From the NCBI GenBank assembly GCA_902797455.1, contig CADBTE010000059.1, forward strand, positions 1-6,607: DNA of 6,607 nt. Reading direction: 5' to 3'. This stretch comes from an uncultured Planctomycetota bacterium. GTDB taxonomy: Bacteria; Planctomycetota; Planctomycetia; Pirellulales; Thermoguttaceae. Positions 1 to 5,734 of this stretch are shown here, one piece after another; positions within the stretch are counted from its first letter, which is position 1, and every line of letters starts with the position of its first letter. The notes under the pieces are model-generated. The model ran no database searches, was not told where the DNA came from, and worked only from the letters and a program-made list of their open reading frames with translations. A program made the translations under genes and the position numbers.

Positions 1-261
1 AAGATTCTGGTCCCCGGGGTCGAATGTGTGATCGAGGGGGCTGAGCGCTTGTCGGTGGGGGAAGAGGTCAAAGTCATTGGGATCGATCCGGCCATGACAG
101 CGAATCTCCCCAAGGCCTTTGGGCATATGATTCTCCCCCGTTTGGAGGACAATCCCTTCTTTAATCTCCCTGATGAGAATCAGGACTCGTCCCCTGATTC
201 GGAGTCGACCGAGGCCAACTCCCGTCCTGTTTCCCAGCCGGCTCCCGCGGCGCTTCACTGA
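1..261 (+). CDS. RND efflux periplasmic adaptor (membrane fusion protein), C-terminal end only
   Basis: This is the last 86 codons of a gene that starts before the window; the frame is open from base 1 to the TGA at 259-261. The first residues (KILVPGVECVIEGAERLSVG, then EEVKVIG) resemble the membrane-proximal domain at the end of HlyD/AcrA-type adaptors, where a 'V..GL..G..V.V' strand pattern is usual. In that family the adaptor bridges the inner-membrane RND pump and an outer-membrane channel in the periplasm. The last 35 or so residues (after FFNLPDEN) are rich in Ser, Pro, Asp and Glu and look disordered. The RND permease follows after 30 nt on the same strand, which strongly supports the assignment. 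The GTG at 28 is an internal valine codon, not the start. The family call is fairly safe; the subfamily and substrate cannot be read from this fragment. Confidence 0.78.
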   Translation, partial: KILVPGVECVIEGAERLSVGEEVKVIGIDPAMTANLPKAFGHMILPRLEDNPFFNLPDENQDSSPDSESTEANSRPVSQPAPAALH

Positions 262-291
262 TGCCGATTGCAGTAGGAAGGTACCGCGAAA

Positions 292-3200
292 ATGGTTCAG
301 TTCGCTATCAATAACCCCATTAAGGTCACCGTCGGCGTCCTTTTGACTTTGCTTTTCGGCATCTTGGCGCTGACCAGTATCCCGATTCAGCTTACCCCCG
401 ACGTGGAACGTCCTTTGGTGACGGTCTCGACCCGATGGGAGGGGCGTTCCCCGGAGGAGATCGAAAAGACGATCGTCATCGAGCAAGAGAAATATCTCAA
501 GACACTCCAGGGGCTCTACCGCATGCAGTCGTCGGCCCAACTGGGGCGGGCGTGGATTCGGCTTGAATTCAACGTTGGCTACGATATCACCCGCGCGGTG
601 TTGGAGGCGTCAAACCGTCTGGATGAGGTCCCAGACTATCCCGACGATGTCGATCGACCGGTGATTCGCGCGGCAAGCGCCGAGACCGATGAGGCGATTG
701 CCTACGCCGTGATCCAGGCTCAGGCTCCTGGACCGGGTTTTGAGATCGCCGAATTCTATGACTATGCCGATCGTTTTATCAAACCCGCTATTGAGCGAAT
801 CGAGGGGATTTCCCAGGTCGATATCTATGGCGGGCGTGAGCATGAGGTCCAGGTTCGATTTGACCCGTCGGTTCTGGCGCAAGCGGGGATTACCGTCACA
901 GAGCTGATGACCGCGCTTCGCGGTGACAATGTCGACGAGTCGGCCGGGGATATGGGGCTCGGGCGGCAAGATATTCGTTTTCGCGTTGTCGGTCGGTTTG
1001 AGGAATTGGAGCCGATCCGCAAGACGATCGTAAAATTTGACGATGGAACCCCCATCTATGTCGAGGATATTGCCGATGTCAATCTGGTCCTGAAAAAGCA
1101 AACGTTCTTTGATACGAGCAAGGGGGAAGGATCGATGACGATGATGTTCCGCCGTGAAGTCGGCGCGAACGTCTTGGAAGTGATGAAAAAAGTCAAGGCC
1201 GAGCTGAAAAAGCAGACCGAGGAGGGGGGACTGTTTCGCGGATACAAAAACGATATCTATCAAATTCGCCCGAAGATGCTCTACGACGATTCGGATTACA
1301 TCAATAAGGCGATTGGTATCGTTCGAGAGAACCTCGTCTCCGGTGCCGTGTTGGCGGTGATCGTTCTTTTGATCTTCCTGCGCAGTACCCGTCCCACGCT
1401 GATCATTTCGCTCTCCATCCCTCTTTCGGTCCTGGCGACTTTTGTCGTCATGAAATTAACCGGCCGGACGCTCAATGTTATTTCTCTGGCGGGTTTGACT
1501 TTTGCGATCGGGATGGTGGTCGACTGCTCCATTGTGGTTCTCGAGAATATCGACCGCCACGTCCAAATGGGGAAAAAACCTACCACCGCCGCACTGGATG
1601 GGACACGTGAGGTTTGGGGGGCTCTCCTCTCCTCGACGGCGACTACCGTGGCGGTCTTTGGTCCGGTACTCACTATTAAGGAAGAGACAGGCCAGCTTTT
1701 CTACGATATCGTCCTGGCGATTTGCGCGGCGATCATCCTCTCGATGTTCGTTGCTGTGACCGTCATTCCCTCCGCTTGCTCGCGCCTGATGCGTGGAAAG
1801 CGAAAGAAGCAGAATCCCCTGGTCCGATTCTCAAAGTCTCTTTTTGGAATCGCTCCCTTCTTTGGCTGGCTGGCCAAAGGGTTCTCGAACTTGGTCTATG
1901 TTCTTACCTTCCGGTCGTTTTCGGGAATCTGGATCCGCGTGGTCCTGATCCTGGTTATTTCGTCCGCCTCGGTCTTCCTCTGCTGGAAGATGATGCCTCC
2001 GGCCAGTTATCTTCCGAATGGCAACAAAAACGGCGTGACCGGAATGATGTCGGTTCCGCCCGGGTACTCGCTGAAGCAAAATACACTCCTTGGTCGTCGA
2101 ATCACCGCCGCGCTGCGCCCCTATTGGGAGGCAAAAACCTACGAGGATGTCAAGAAAATCACCGATGCCGATCCCCTGATCGACATTAAAACCGGTAAGG
2201 TGGTAGAACATGTCCCTCCGATCGGTGAGTTCTTTATGGTCCTCAGCCCATCCACGGTTTTTTTGATGGTCACCAGTGCCGATCCTCAGAATGTACGTCC
2301 TATTGTCCCCTTGATCAGTAAAATTTTAAACTCTCTTCCCGAGACCCAAGGGATGGGGCTGCAGCAATCCCTCTTCGGACGAATGGCGGGAGGGAATACC
2401 GTCACGTTTGAGGTGATCGGCGATAACTTGACCCAACTGCGCCAGAGCGCTTCTTACCTGCAAAAACGGCTCCAAAATATCTATTCCGCGGCCGGTGTCC
2501 GAACGAATCCGACCGAAATTGTCTTGACCGGTCCGGAGCGCCGAATCGCGATTGATCAGATTCGCGCGAAAGAGCTTGGGCTGAGCGTTCGACAGGTGGC
2601 TGATACCGCTCGAGCGATGATCGACGGTGTCTATTGCGGCGATTTCGACTTTGAGGGGGATACCATTGACCTGACCGTGGTTCGAGATCCTGCTCTGCCG
2701 ATCAATCCGGACGATTTTGGCTCCATTCCGATCCCGGTGACCGATAACGATAAACAGAAAAAGATCATCCCGTTCTCGGATGTGGTGCACTTTGTCCCCG
2801 CTGAAGCGTCCCAGCAGATTCGCCGCTATGAGCAGGAACGCGCGATTCGGATTCAGATTTCTCCGCCGGACGATGTCGCGCTGGAGTCGGTGGAACAGCA
2901 AATCCAGGAAGAAGTCGCCCAGGCACGTGCCGAGGGCGGGATCGGAAGCGGTATACGAATCGTGATGTCCGGTTCCGCCGATAAACTGGCTCAGACCCGT
3001 GCCGCGATGCTGGGAAAGTGGTCCGGGTGGAATCGGGAATCGCTTATTTCGCTGTGTTCGAGCCGATTCTTCCTCTCACTGGTGATCACCTACCTGTTGA
3101 TGGCGGGCCTTTTTGAAAGCTTTCTCTATCCATTGGTGATTATGTTCAGTGTCCCCTTCGCGATGGTTGGAGGTTTTCTTGGGCTGGCCTATGTCCACCA

Positions 3201-3675
3201 CCTCGATTCGACCCAGCAGCTCGATACCCTGACGATGCTCGGTTTTGTTCTTCTCATCGGTGTTGTGGTGAACAACGCGATTCTCCTGGTTCACCAGACG
3301 CTCAACTTCATGCGCGGTTTCGGTGAATCCGAAGAGGATATTGTCGAGAAACTCCCCGCACGCGAGGCGATCCGGCAGGCGGTCTATACTCGACTGCGCC
3401 CCATCTTCATGACGACCGCGACGAGTGTCTTTGGAATGCTTCCCCTGGTAACCGCCACCGGCGCGGGAAACGAACTCTACCGTGGTCTTGGGGGGGTGGT
3501 GCTCGGCGGGATGGTTTGCTCGACCATCTTTACCCTCTTTGTCGTCCCCCTTCTTCTGAGCTTGGTCTTCGACGCGGAAGATATTGTTCGCGGGATCAAA
3601 GGTCGTTTTCTTAGTAAAAAGACGGTTTCCGAGGGGGATTCCTCCCCGGTTTCTCCCGTGGGGGAAGGTCAGTGA
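292..3675 (+). CDS. RND-family efflux permease (AcrB/HAE1-like), complete
   Basis: This is an inner-membrane, proton-driven exporter of the AcrB/MexB superfamily with 1127 residues, somewhat longer than AcrB (about 1050). The ATG is preceded by AGGAAGG (275-281) at 10-nt spacing. The layout is the classic duplicated RND fold. TM1 is about 12-30, then a periplasmic loop to about 347, TM2-6 in 348-493, TM7 about 548-565, a second periplasmic loop to about 925, and TM8-12 in 926-1092. The TM4 signature reads GMVVDCSIVVLENIDRH, with D411 at the AcrB D407 position but C412 instead of D408. The TM10 signature GVVVNNAILLVHQ has N994 where AcrB has K940. Single-Asp RND pumps of the 'VDNAIV/VNNAI' type exist, so it is probably functional. 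It ends in a Ser/Pro-rich tail. The adaptor lies 30 nt upstream and an SDR gene overlaps its end. The substrate is unknown: drug, lipid or other hydrophobic export is possible, and CzcA-type metal export seems less likely because the CzcA TM4 pattern (VDGAV) is absent. Confidence 0.93.
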   Translation: MVQFAINNPIKVTVGVLLTLLFGILALTSIPIQLTPDVERPLVTVSTRWEGRSPEEIEKTIVIEQEKYLKTLQGLYRMQSSAQLGRAWIRLEFNVGYDITRAVLEASNRLDEVPDYPDDVDRPVIRAASAETDEAIAYAVIQAQAPGPGFEIAEFYDYADRFIKPAIERIEGISQVDIYGGREHEVQVRFDPSVLAQAGITVTELMTALRGDNVDESAGDMGLGRQDIRFRVVGRFEELEPIRKTIVKFDDGTPIYVEDIADVNLVLKKQTFFDTSKGEGSMTMMFRREVGANVLEVMKKVKAELKKQTEEGGLFRGYKNDIYQIRPKMLYDDSDYINKAIGIVRENLVSGAVLAVIVLLIFLRSTRPTLIISLSIPLSVLATFVVMKLTGRTLNVISLAGLTFAIGMVVDCSIVVLENIDRHVQMGKKPTTAALDGTREVWGALLSSTATTVAVFGPVLTIKEETGQLFYDIVLAICAAIILSMFVAVTVIPSACSRLMRGKRKKQNPLVRFSKSLFGIAPFFGWLAKGFSNLVYVLTFRSFSGIWIRVVLILVISSASVFLCWKMMPPASYLPNGNKNGVTGMMSVPPGYSLKQNTLLGRRITAALRPYWEAKTYEDVKKITDADPLIDIKTGKVVEHVPPIGEFFMVLSPSTVFLMVTSADPQNVRPIVPLISKILNSLPETQGMGLQQSLFGRMAGGNTVTFEVIGDNLTQLRQSASYLQKRLQNIYSAAGVRTNPTEIVLTGPERRIAIDQIRAKELGLSVRQVADTARAMIDGVYCGDFDFEGDTIDLTVVRDPALPINPDDFGSIPIPVTDNDKQKKIIPFSDVVHFVPAEASQQIRRYEQERAIRIQISPPDDVALESVEQQIQEEVAQARAEGGIGSGIRIVMSGSADKLAQTRAAMLGKWSGWNRESLISLCSSRFFLSLVITYLLMAGLFESFLYPLVIMFSVPFAMVGGFLGLAYVHHLDSTQQLDTLTMLGFVLLIGVVVNNAILLVHQTLNFMRGFGESEEDIVEKLPAREAIRQAVYTRLRPIFMTTATSVFGMLPLVTATGAGNELYRGLGGVVLGGMVCSTIFTLFVVPLLLSLVFDAEDIVRGIKGRFLSKKTVSEGDSSPVSPVGEGQ
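3660..3675 (+). promoter_or_regulatory. Stop/start overlap (GTGA) with Shine-Dalgarno run, coupling SDR to pump
   Basis: A purine run GGGGGAAGG (3660-3668) lies inside the last permease codons. The permease TGA (3673-3675) shares bases with the SDR GTG (3672-3674). The AAGG part is only 3 nt from the start, while the G-run is about 7 nt away. Such overlaps usually mean termination-reinitiation, so SDR output would track pump output. Confidence 0.7.
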
Positions 3676-4502
3676 CCTGTCTGTGGCCGCGCAGGCCCGC
3701 TGCTCCCCTGCGGGGGCTGATTACCGGAGCCTCGTCGGGGATTGGACGAGCGTTGGCCTCGCAGCTGGCTAGCCGCGGTTTTTCGCTGGTTGTCTCGGGA
3801 CGCCAAGAAGAGACGCTCCGAACGCTCGCTCAGGCGATTGAGAAGCAGTACGGTGTACACTGTTTTCCCTTTCCGGGGGATTTAACCGCTGTTGCTGTGC
3901 GACAGGGGCTTCTGGCCGAGACCGAAGTAAAGCTGGGCGGATTGGACCTATTGGTCAATAACGCCGGCTGCGGCGCTATTGGATACGTCGAAGAGATCGA
4001 CGATGAGGCCGCGCGCCGATTGGTCGATCTGAATTTTCTGGCTCCCGTTTCACTCACCCGTGAGGCTCTCCCGCTTCTTAGACGCTCGGCGGCCGCGCGA
4101 AGAACAGACCGTCGGGGGGGCCTTCCGGCGGTGATTTTTGTCAGTTCTATCGTCGGTCTTGTCGGAACCCCCGGATATGGTGTCTACGGTGCGGCAAAGG
4201 GGGCGATACGTCTTTTCGCCGACTCGCTCCGCGCCGAGGTTGCCAGCGACGGAATCGGGGTATTGACGGTGATGCCGGGAACGACCGAGACTCCTTTTTT
4301 CGACCGTCTCGTCGCCTCGGGGAGACGGCCCCGCTTGCCGAAACACCGTGCCCTTCCTCCTCAAACGGTGGCACGGAGGATTGTCCGTGCTCTTTTTCAG
4401 GGAAGGCATCGTCTGCTGACTCACCCTGAGTCTCGTTGTCTTGCCCACTTGGACCGAATCTGCCCCGCCTTGATCGATTGGGTGATGAGACGCTGCGGTT
4501 AA
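3672..4502 (+). CDS. Short-chain dehydrogenase/reductase (classical SDR), overlapping the pump gene
   Basis: This is a 276-residue NAD(P)-dependent oxidoreductase with a Rossmann fold. All classical SDR landmarks are present. The glycine motif TGASSGIG is at 18-25, and R44 after the second strand (VVSGR) suggests NADPH preference. D70 lies in GDL and NNAG is at 96-99. The catalytic set is N121, S159, Y172 and K176 (YGAAK). The motif PGTTETPFF is at 202-210. A short Arg-rich insert (about 138-149) precedes the strand carrying S159, and the C-terminus is basic and Trp/Cys-containing. The GTG start sits inside GTGA, so it overlaps the permease stop by 4 nt; a purine run GGGGGAAGG (3660-3668) lies just upstream. 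No other ATG/GTG/TTG start fits before the glycine motif. The overlap implies translational coupling to the pump. The substrate is unknown; keto-lipids, polyketides or other carbonyl compounds are typical of the family. The fold and enzyme class are secure; the pathway is not. Confidence 0.93.
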   Translation: MTCLWPRRPAAPLRGLITGASSGIGRALASQLASRGFSLVVSGRQEETLRTLAQAIEKQYGVHCFPFPGDLTAVAVRQGLLAETEVKLGGLDLLVNNAGCGAIGYVEEIDDEAARRLVDLNFLAPVSLTREALPLLRRSAAARRTDRRGGLPAVIFVSSIVGLVGTPGYGVYGAAKGAIRLFADSLRAEVASDGIGVLTVMPGTTETPFFDRLVASGRRPRLPKHRALPPQTVARRIVRALFQGRHRLLTHPESRCLAHLDRICPALIDWVMRRCG

Positions 4503-4545
4503 AAATGCCGAAGCAAGTTACTTTTAACGTCTTTTCGAGTTGTAA

Positions 4546-4564
4546 CGGCCGATCCTCACGGCCG
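4546..4564. repeat. GC-only hairpin after the efflux operon, possible transcription end or mRNA 3' structure
   Basis: Two copies of the self-complementary hexamer CGGCCG (4546-4551 and 4559-4564) flank a 7-nt loop, giving a 6-bp all-GC stem 43 nt after the SDR stop. There is no T-run immediately after it. The nearest is T5 at 4584-4588, followed by an A9 tract (4592-4600). It is therefore not a canonical intrinsic terminator, though it could mark the 3' end of the operon mRNA. Confidence 0.4.
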
Positions 4565-4618
4565 CGGGGAAGTCTAACCCTCGTTTTTCGGAAAAAAAAA
4601 CTCCGTTAGGAGATTCGT

Positions 4619-4645
4619 AACCTAGATTTAGTTCAAATCGAGGTT
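4619..4645. repeat. Near-perfect 11-bp inverted repeat upstream of the orphan gene (operator or terminator)
   Basis: The left arm AACCTaGATTT (4619-4629) and right arm AAATCgAGGTT (4635-4645) pair at 10 of 11 positions, with one A/G mismatch at 4624/4640. They flank the 5-nt loop AGTTC. The right arm runs into four Ts (4644-4647). The repeat lies 27 nt upstream of the preferred ATG (4673). Two readings fit: a weak AT-rich intrinsic terminator ending the efflux operon, or a dyad operator or leader hairpin controlling the downstream gene. The short T-run makes me lean slightly to a regulatory dyad. The structure is directly visible; its role is inference. Confidence 0.55.
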
Positions 4646-4672
4646 TTGGACCCTTCGGCGGAGTTCTCCGAG

Positions 4673-5302
4673 ATGACAGTTTTTCATTCGTGTCCCGTTG
4701 GGGAACGAACCGTGATGTCAGAGCATCTGAAGAGACGGCGTTATGGCTGTTTCCAGCTGACCGATGCGCTTCGTCCGGCGCTGGATCTGCGGATTCTTCC
4801 TGAGGAAGGATACCGCCGTTCGCTCCAACGTGAGGCGATTTCGGGGATATTCGTTCCTATGGTGACCTGTGCCGCCTCCGGTGAGCACCTGTTTGACATC
4901 TTTTTGGAGACACTCGACATTTTAGCCCCAACCGTCGATTTGGTTCTGCGCACCAGTCACACTGGCTATCCGATCGAACGACGGCGGGAGCAAATAGATC
5001 TGGTCGTACTCGAGTCGATCTTTTATGATTTTGAGGAGTCAATTCTCCATGACGGCTCTTTGGGGCTGTCTGTGTTTGATTGTCATAACGAAGTCACTTT
5101 TGATGAGCACAAACTTCTGATTGTCTCGGGAGAGAACACACGAAGAAGCGAGGCGGTTTTTCATCGGTTCGGCATTCATCACCGTCGGCGGATTCGGTTC
5201 CTCACCGATTCGGAGCATATCCATACAACCACACACCTCCGGCGCCGGGAAGCGGATCAGCTGATGGTGGCGCTTGGTCTGGATGGGGATTCTCTATTTT
5301 AA
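4673..5302 (+). CDS. Conserved-looking hypothetical protein, function unknown
   Basis: This 209-residue soluble protein has no signal peptide or membrane segment, and I recognise no family. The preferred start is ATG 4673, with GGAG (4660-4663) at 9-nt spacing. An in-frame TTG at 4646 is unlikely because it abuts the inverted repeat and has poor spacing. ATG 4715 (MSEHLKRRRYG, preceded by GGGGA at 10 nt) is a real alternative giving 195 residues. In order the protein shows a basic patch (KRRRYG), a mixed hydrophobic core (SGIFVPMVTC, then an acidic/hydrophobic stretch with FLETLDILAPTVDLVL), an acidic segment (FYDFEESILHDG) and NEVTFDEHKLLIV. It ends in a His/Arg-rich region (HHRRRIRF, HIHTTTHLRRRE). 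The regular alternation of charged and hydrophobic residues supports a folded, genuinely coded protein. The His clusters could bind metal, but there is no clear catalytic motif. It sits between the efflux operon and a lipoprotein gene on the same strand and may have its own promoter. Confidence 0.75.
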   Translation: MTVFHSCPVGERTVMSEHLKRRRYGCFQLTDALRPALDLRILPEEGYRRSLQREAISGIFVPMVTCAASGEHLFDIFLETLDILAPTVDLVLRTSHTGYPIERRREQIDLVVLESIFYDFEESILHDGSLGLSVFDCHNEVTFDEHKLLIVSGENTRRSEAVFHRFGIHHRRRIRFLTDSEHIHTTTHLRRREADQLMVALGLDGDSLF

Positions 5303-5308
5303 CACGGC

Positions 5309-5333
5309 GAGCAATATTTGCTCTTGTCAAGAG
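5309..5333. repeat. Two overlapping inverted repeats in the gap before the lipoprotein gene
   Basis: The first repeat is GAGCAA-TAT-TTGCTC (5309-5323), a perfect 6-bp stem with a 3-nt loop starting 7 nt after the upstream stop. The second is CTCTTG-T-CAAGAG (5321-5333), a perfect 13-bp dyad that can form a 5-bp stem with a 3-nt loop. They share the bases CTC (5321-5323), so both stems cannot form at once. No T-run follows, so a simple terminator is not supported. Confidence 0.4.
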
Positions 5334-5336
5334 AGG

Positions 5337-5366
5337 TTGAAAACGGTATCTTCCGACGGGTTTATT
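5337..5366 (+). promoter_or_regulatory. Weak sigma70-like promoter candidate for the lipoprotein gene
   Basis: TTGAAA (5337-5342) could serve as a -35 element and TTTATT (5361-5366) as a -10 element, with 18-nt spacing, ending about 25 nt before the TTG start. The -10 match is poor, so this is only a candidate. Confidence 0.22.
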
Positions 5367-5377
5367 GGGGCCTGTAC

Positions 5378-5383
5378 AAGGAG
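5378..5383 (+). promoter_or_regulatory. Ribosome binding site AAGGAG that fixes the lipoprotein start at TTG 5392
   Basis: AAGGAG is a strong Shine-Dalgarno core. It lies 8 nt before TTG 5392, the ideal distance, but 20 nt before the first in-frame ATG (5404) and downstream of the TTG at 5365. It therefore points to TTG 5392 as the start. Confidence 0.7.
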
Positions 5384-5391
5384 AACCGAGA

Positions 5392-5706
5392 TTGAGTTCC
5401 GCTATGCGAAGAGTAACATTCGCCCTGCTCGGGCTTTTTGTGTTCGGCGCTTGCGCTGGGTGTCAGGCACTCAACGATGACCCGAACAACAATCGGTGCT
5501 GGTTCCCCAGTCTCATGGAACCGGGGCATCTTAATCCCGCTCATGAAAAATATACCCCCGAGGGGAGCGATCCCTTTCCGAACGCCAATATCGGCCCGAA
5601 GGCCGTTCAGGCGCGTCCCCAATATTGGGAGAACCCCCGCGACTGGAATCGAGACGTAACCTCGACGCCGTCCGCCGATCTGACCATTGACACGACCTCG
5701 ATGTAA
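5392..5706 (+). CDS. Small predicted lipoprotein, function unknown
   Basis: This 104-residue protein is read from TTG 5392 (from ATG 5404 it would be 100). The N-terminus has two arginines followed by a hydrophobic run (VTFALLGLFVFGA) and then ACAGCQ, a lipoprotein-type signal. The lipidated cysteine is uncertain. C21 (VFGA-C) fits the general lipobox pattern, whereas C24 (CAG-C) has the usual AG before Cys but a Cys at -3. The residue after either one is not Asp, which by the E. coli rule would favour the outer membrane; this may not apply here. The mature part is short, hydrophilic and rich in Asn, Pro and Asp (LNDDPNNN, EPGHLNPAHEKYTPEG, PQYWENPRDWNRD), with a third Cys in NNRCW, and looks largely non-globular. 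No family is recognised. It follows the 4673-5302 gene by 89 nt on the same strand and converges on the gene to its right. Confidence 0.75.
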   Translation: MSSAMRRVTFALLGLFVFGACAGCQALNDDPNNNRCWFPSLMEPGHLNPAHEKYTPEGSDPFPNANIGPKAVQARPQYWENPRDWNRDVTSTPSADLTIDTTSM

Positions 5707-5722
5707 TTATCTTCTCGCGCGG

Positions 5723-5728
5723 TTTTTT
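5723..5728 (+). other. T6 tract in the 28-nt convergent gap; no clear terminator stem
   Basis: The gap between the two convergent stops (5707-5734) is only 28 nt and contains CGCGCGG followed by TTTTTT. I could not find a convincing stem directly before the T-run, so a terminator for the lipoprotein transcript is possible but unproven. Nothing terminator-like is visible for the minus-strand gene. Confidence 0.25.
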
Positions 5729-5734
5729 GATCTC

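Noticed and set aside
610..1263. Open frame of 217 codons on the minus strand inside the permease gene
   Set aside because: It lies wholly antisense to a clearly coding RND gene, and its translation looks like a codon-bias shadow with no recognisable domain.
1722..2189. Alternative plus-strand frame of 155 codons inside the permease gene
   Set aside because: The permease frame is continuous here and carries TM6-TM7 and the start of the second loop, so there is no frameshift; the alternative translation is low-quality.
2326..2901. Open frame of 191 codons on the minus strand inside the permease gene
   Set aside because: Antisense to the conserved second periplasmic loop; Arg/His/Asp-rich shadow composition and no ribosome site considered convincing.
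4050..4448. Minus-strand frame of 132 codons opposite the SDR
   Set aside because: Very Arg/Ser/Pro-rich shadow of the SDR, whose motifs are intact in the plus frame.
4584..4612. T5/A9 pairing and CTCC-GTTA-GGAG mini-hairpin as a terminator
   Set aside because: The stems are 4-5 bp, mostly A-T or very short, and no T-run follows them; the signal is too weak to call.
4646..4672. TTG 4646 as start of the orphan gene
   Set aside because: It immediately follows the right arm of the inverted repeat, with GAGG only 2 nt away, while ATG 4673 has GGAG at 9 nt.
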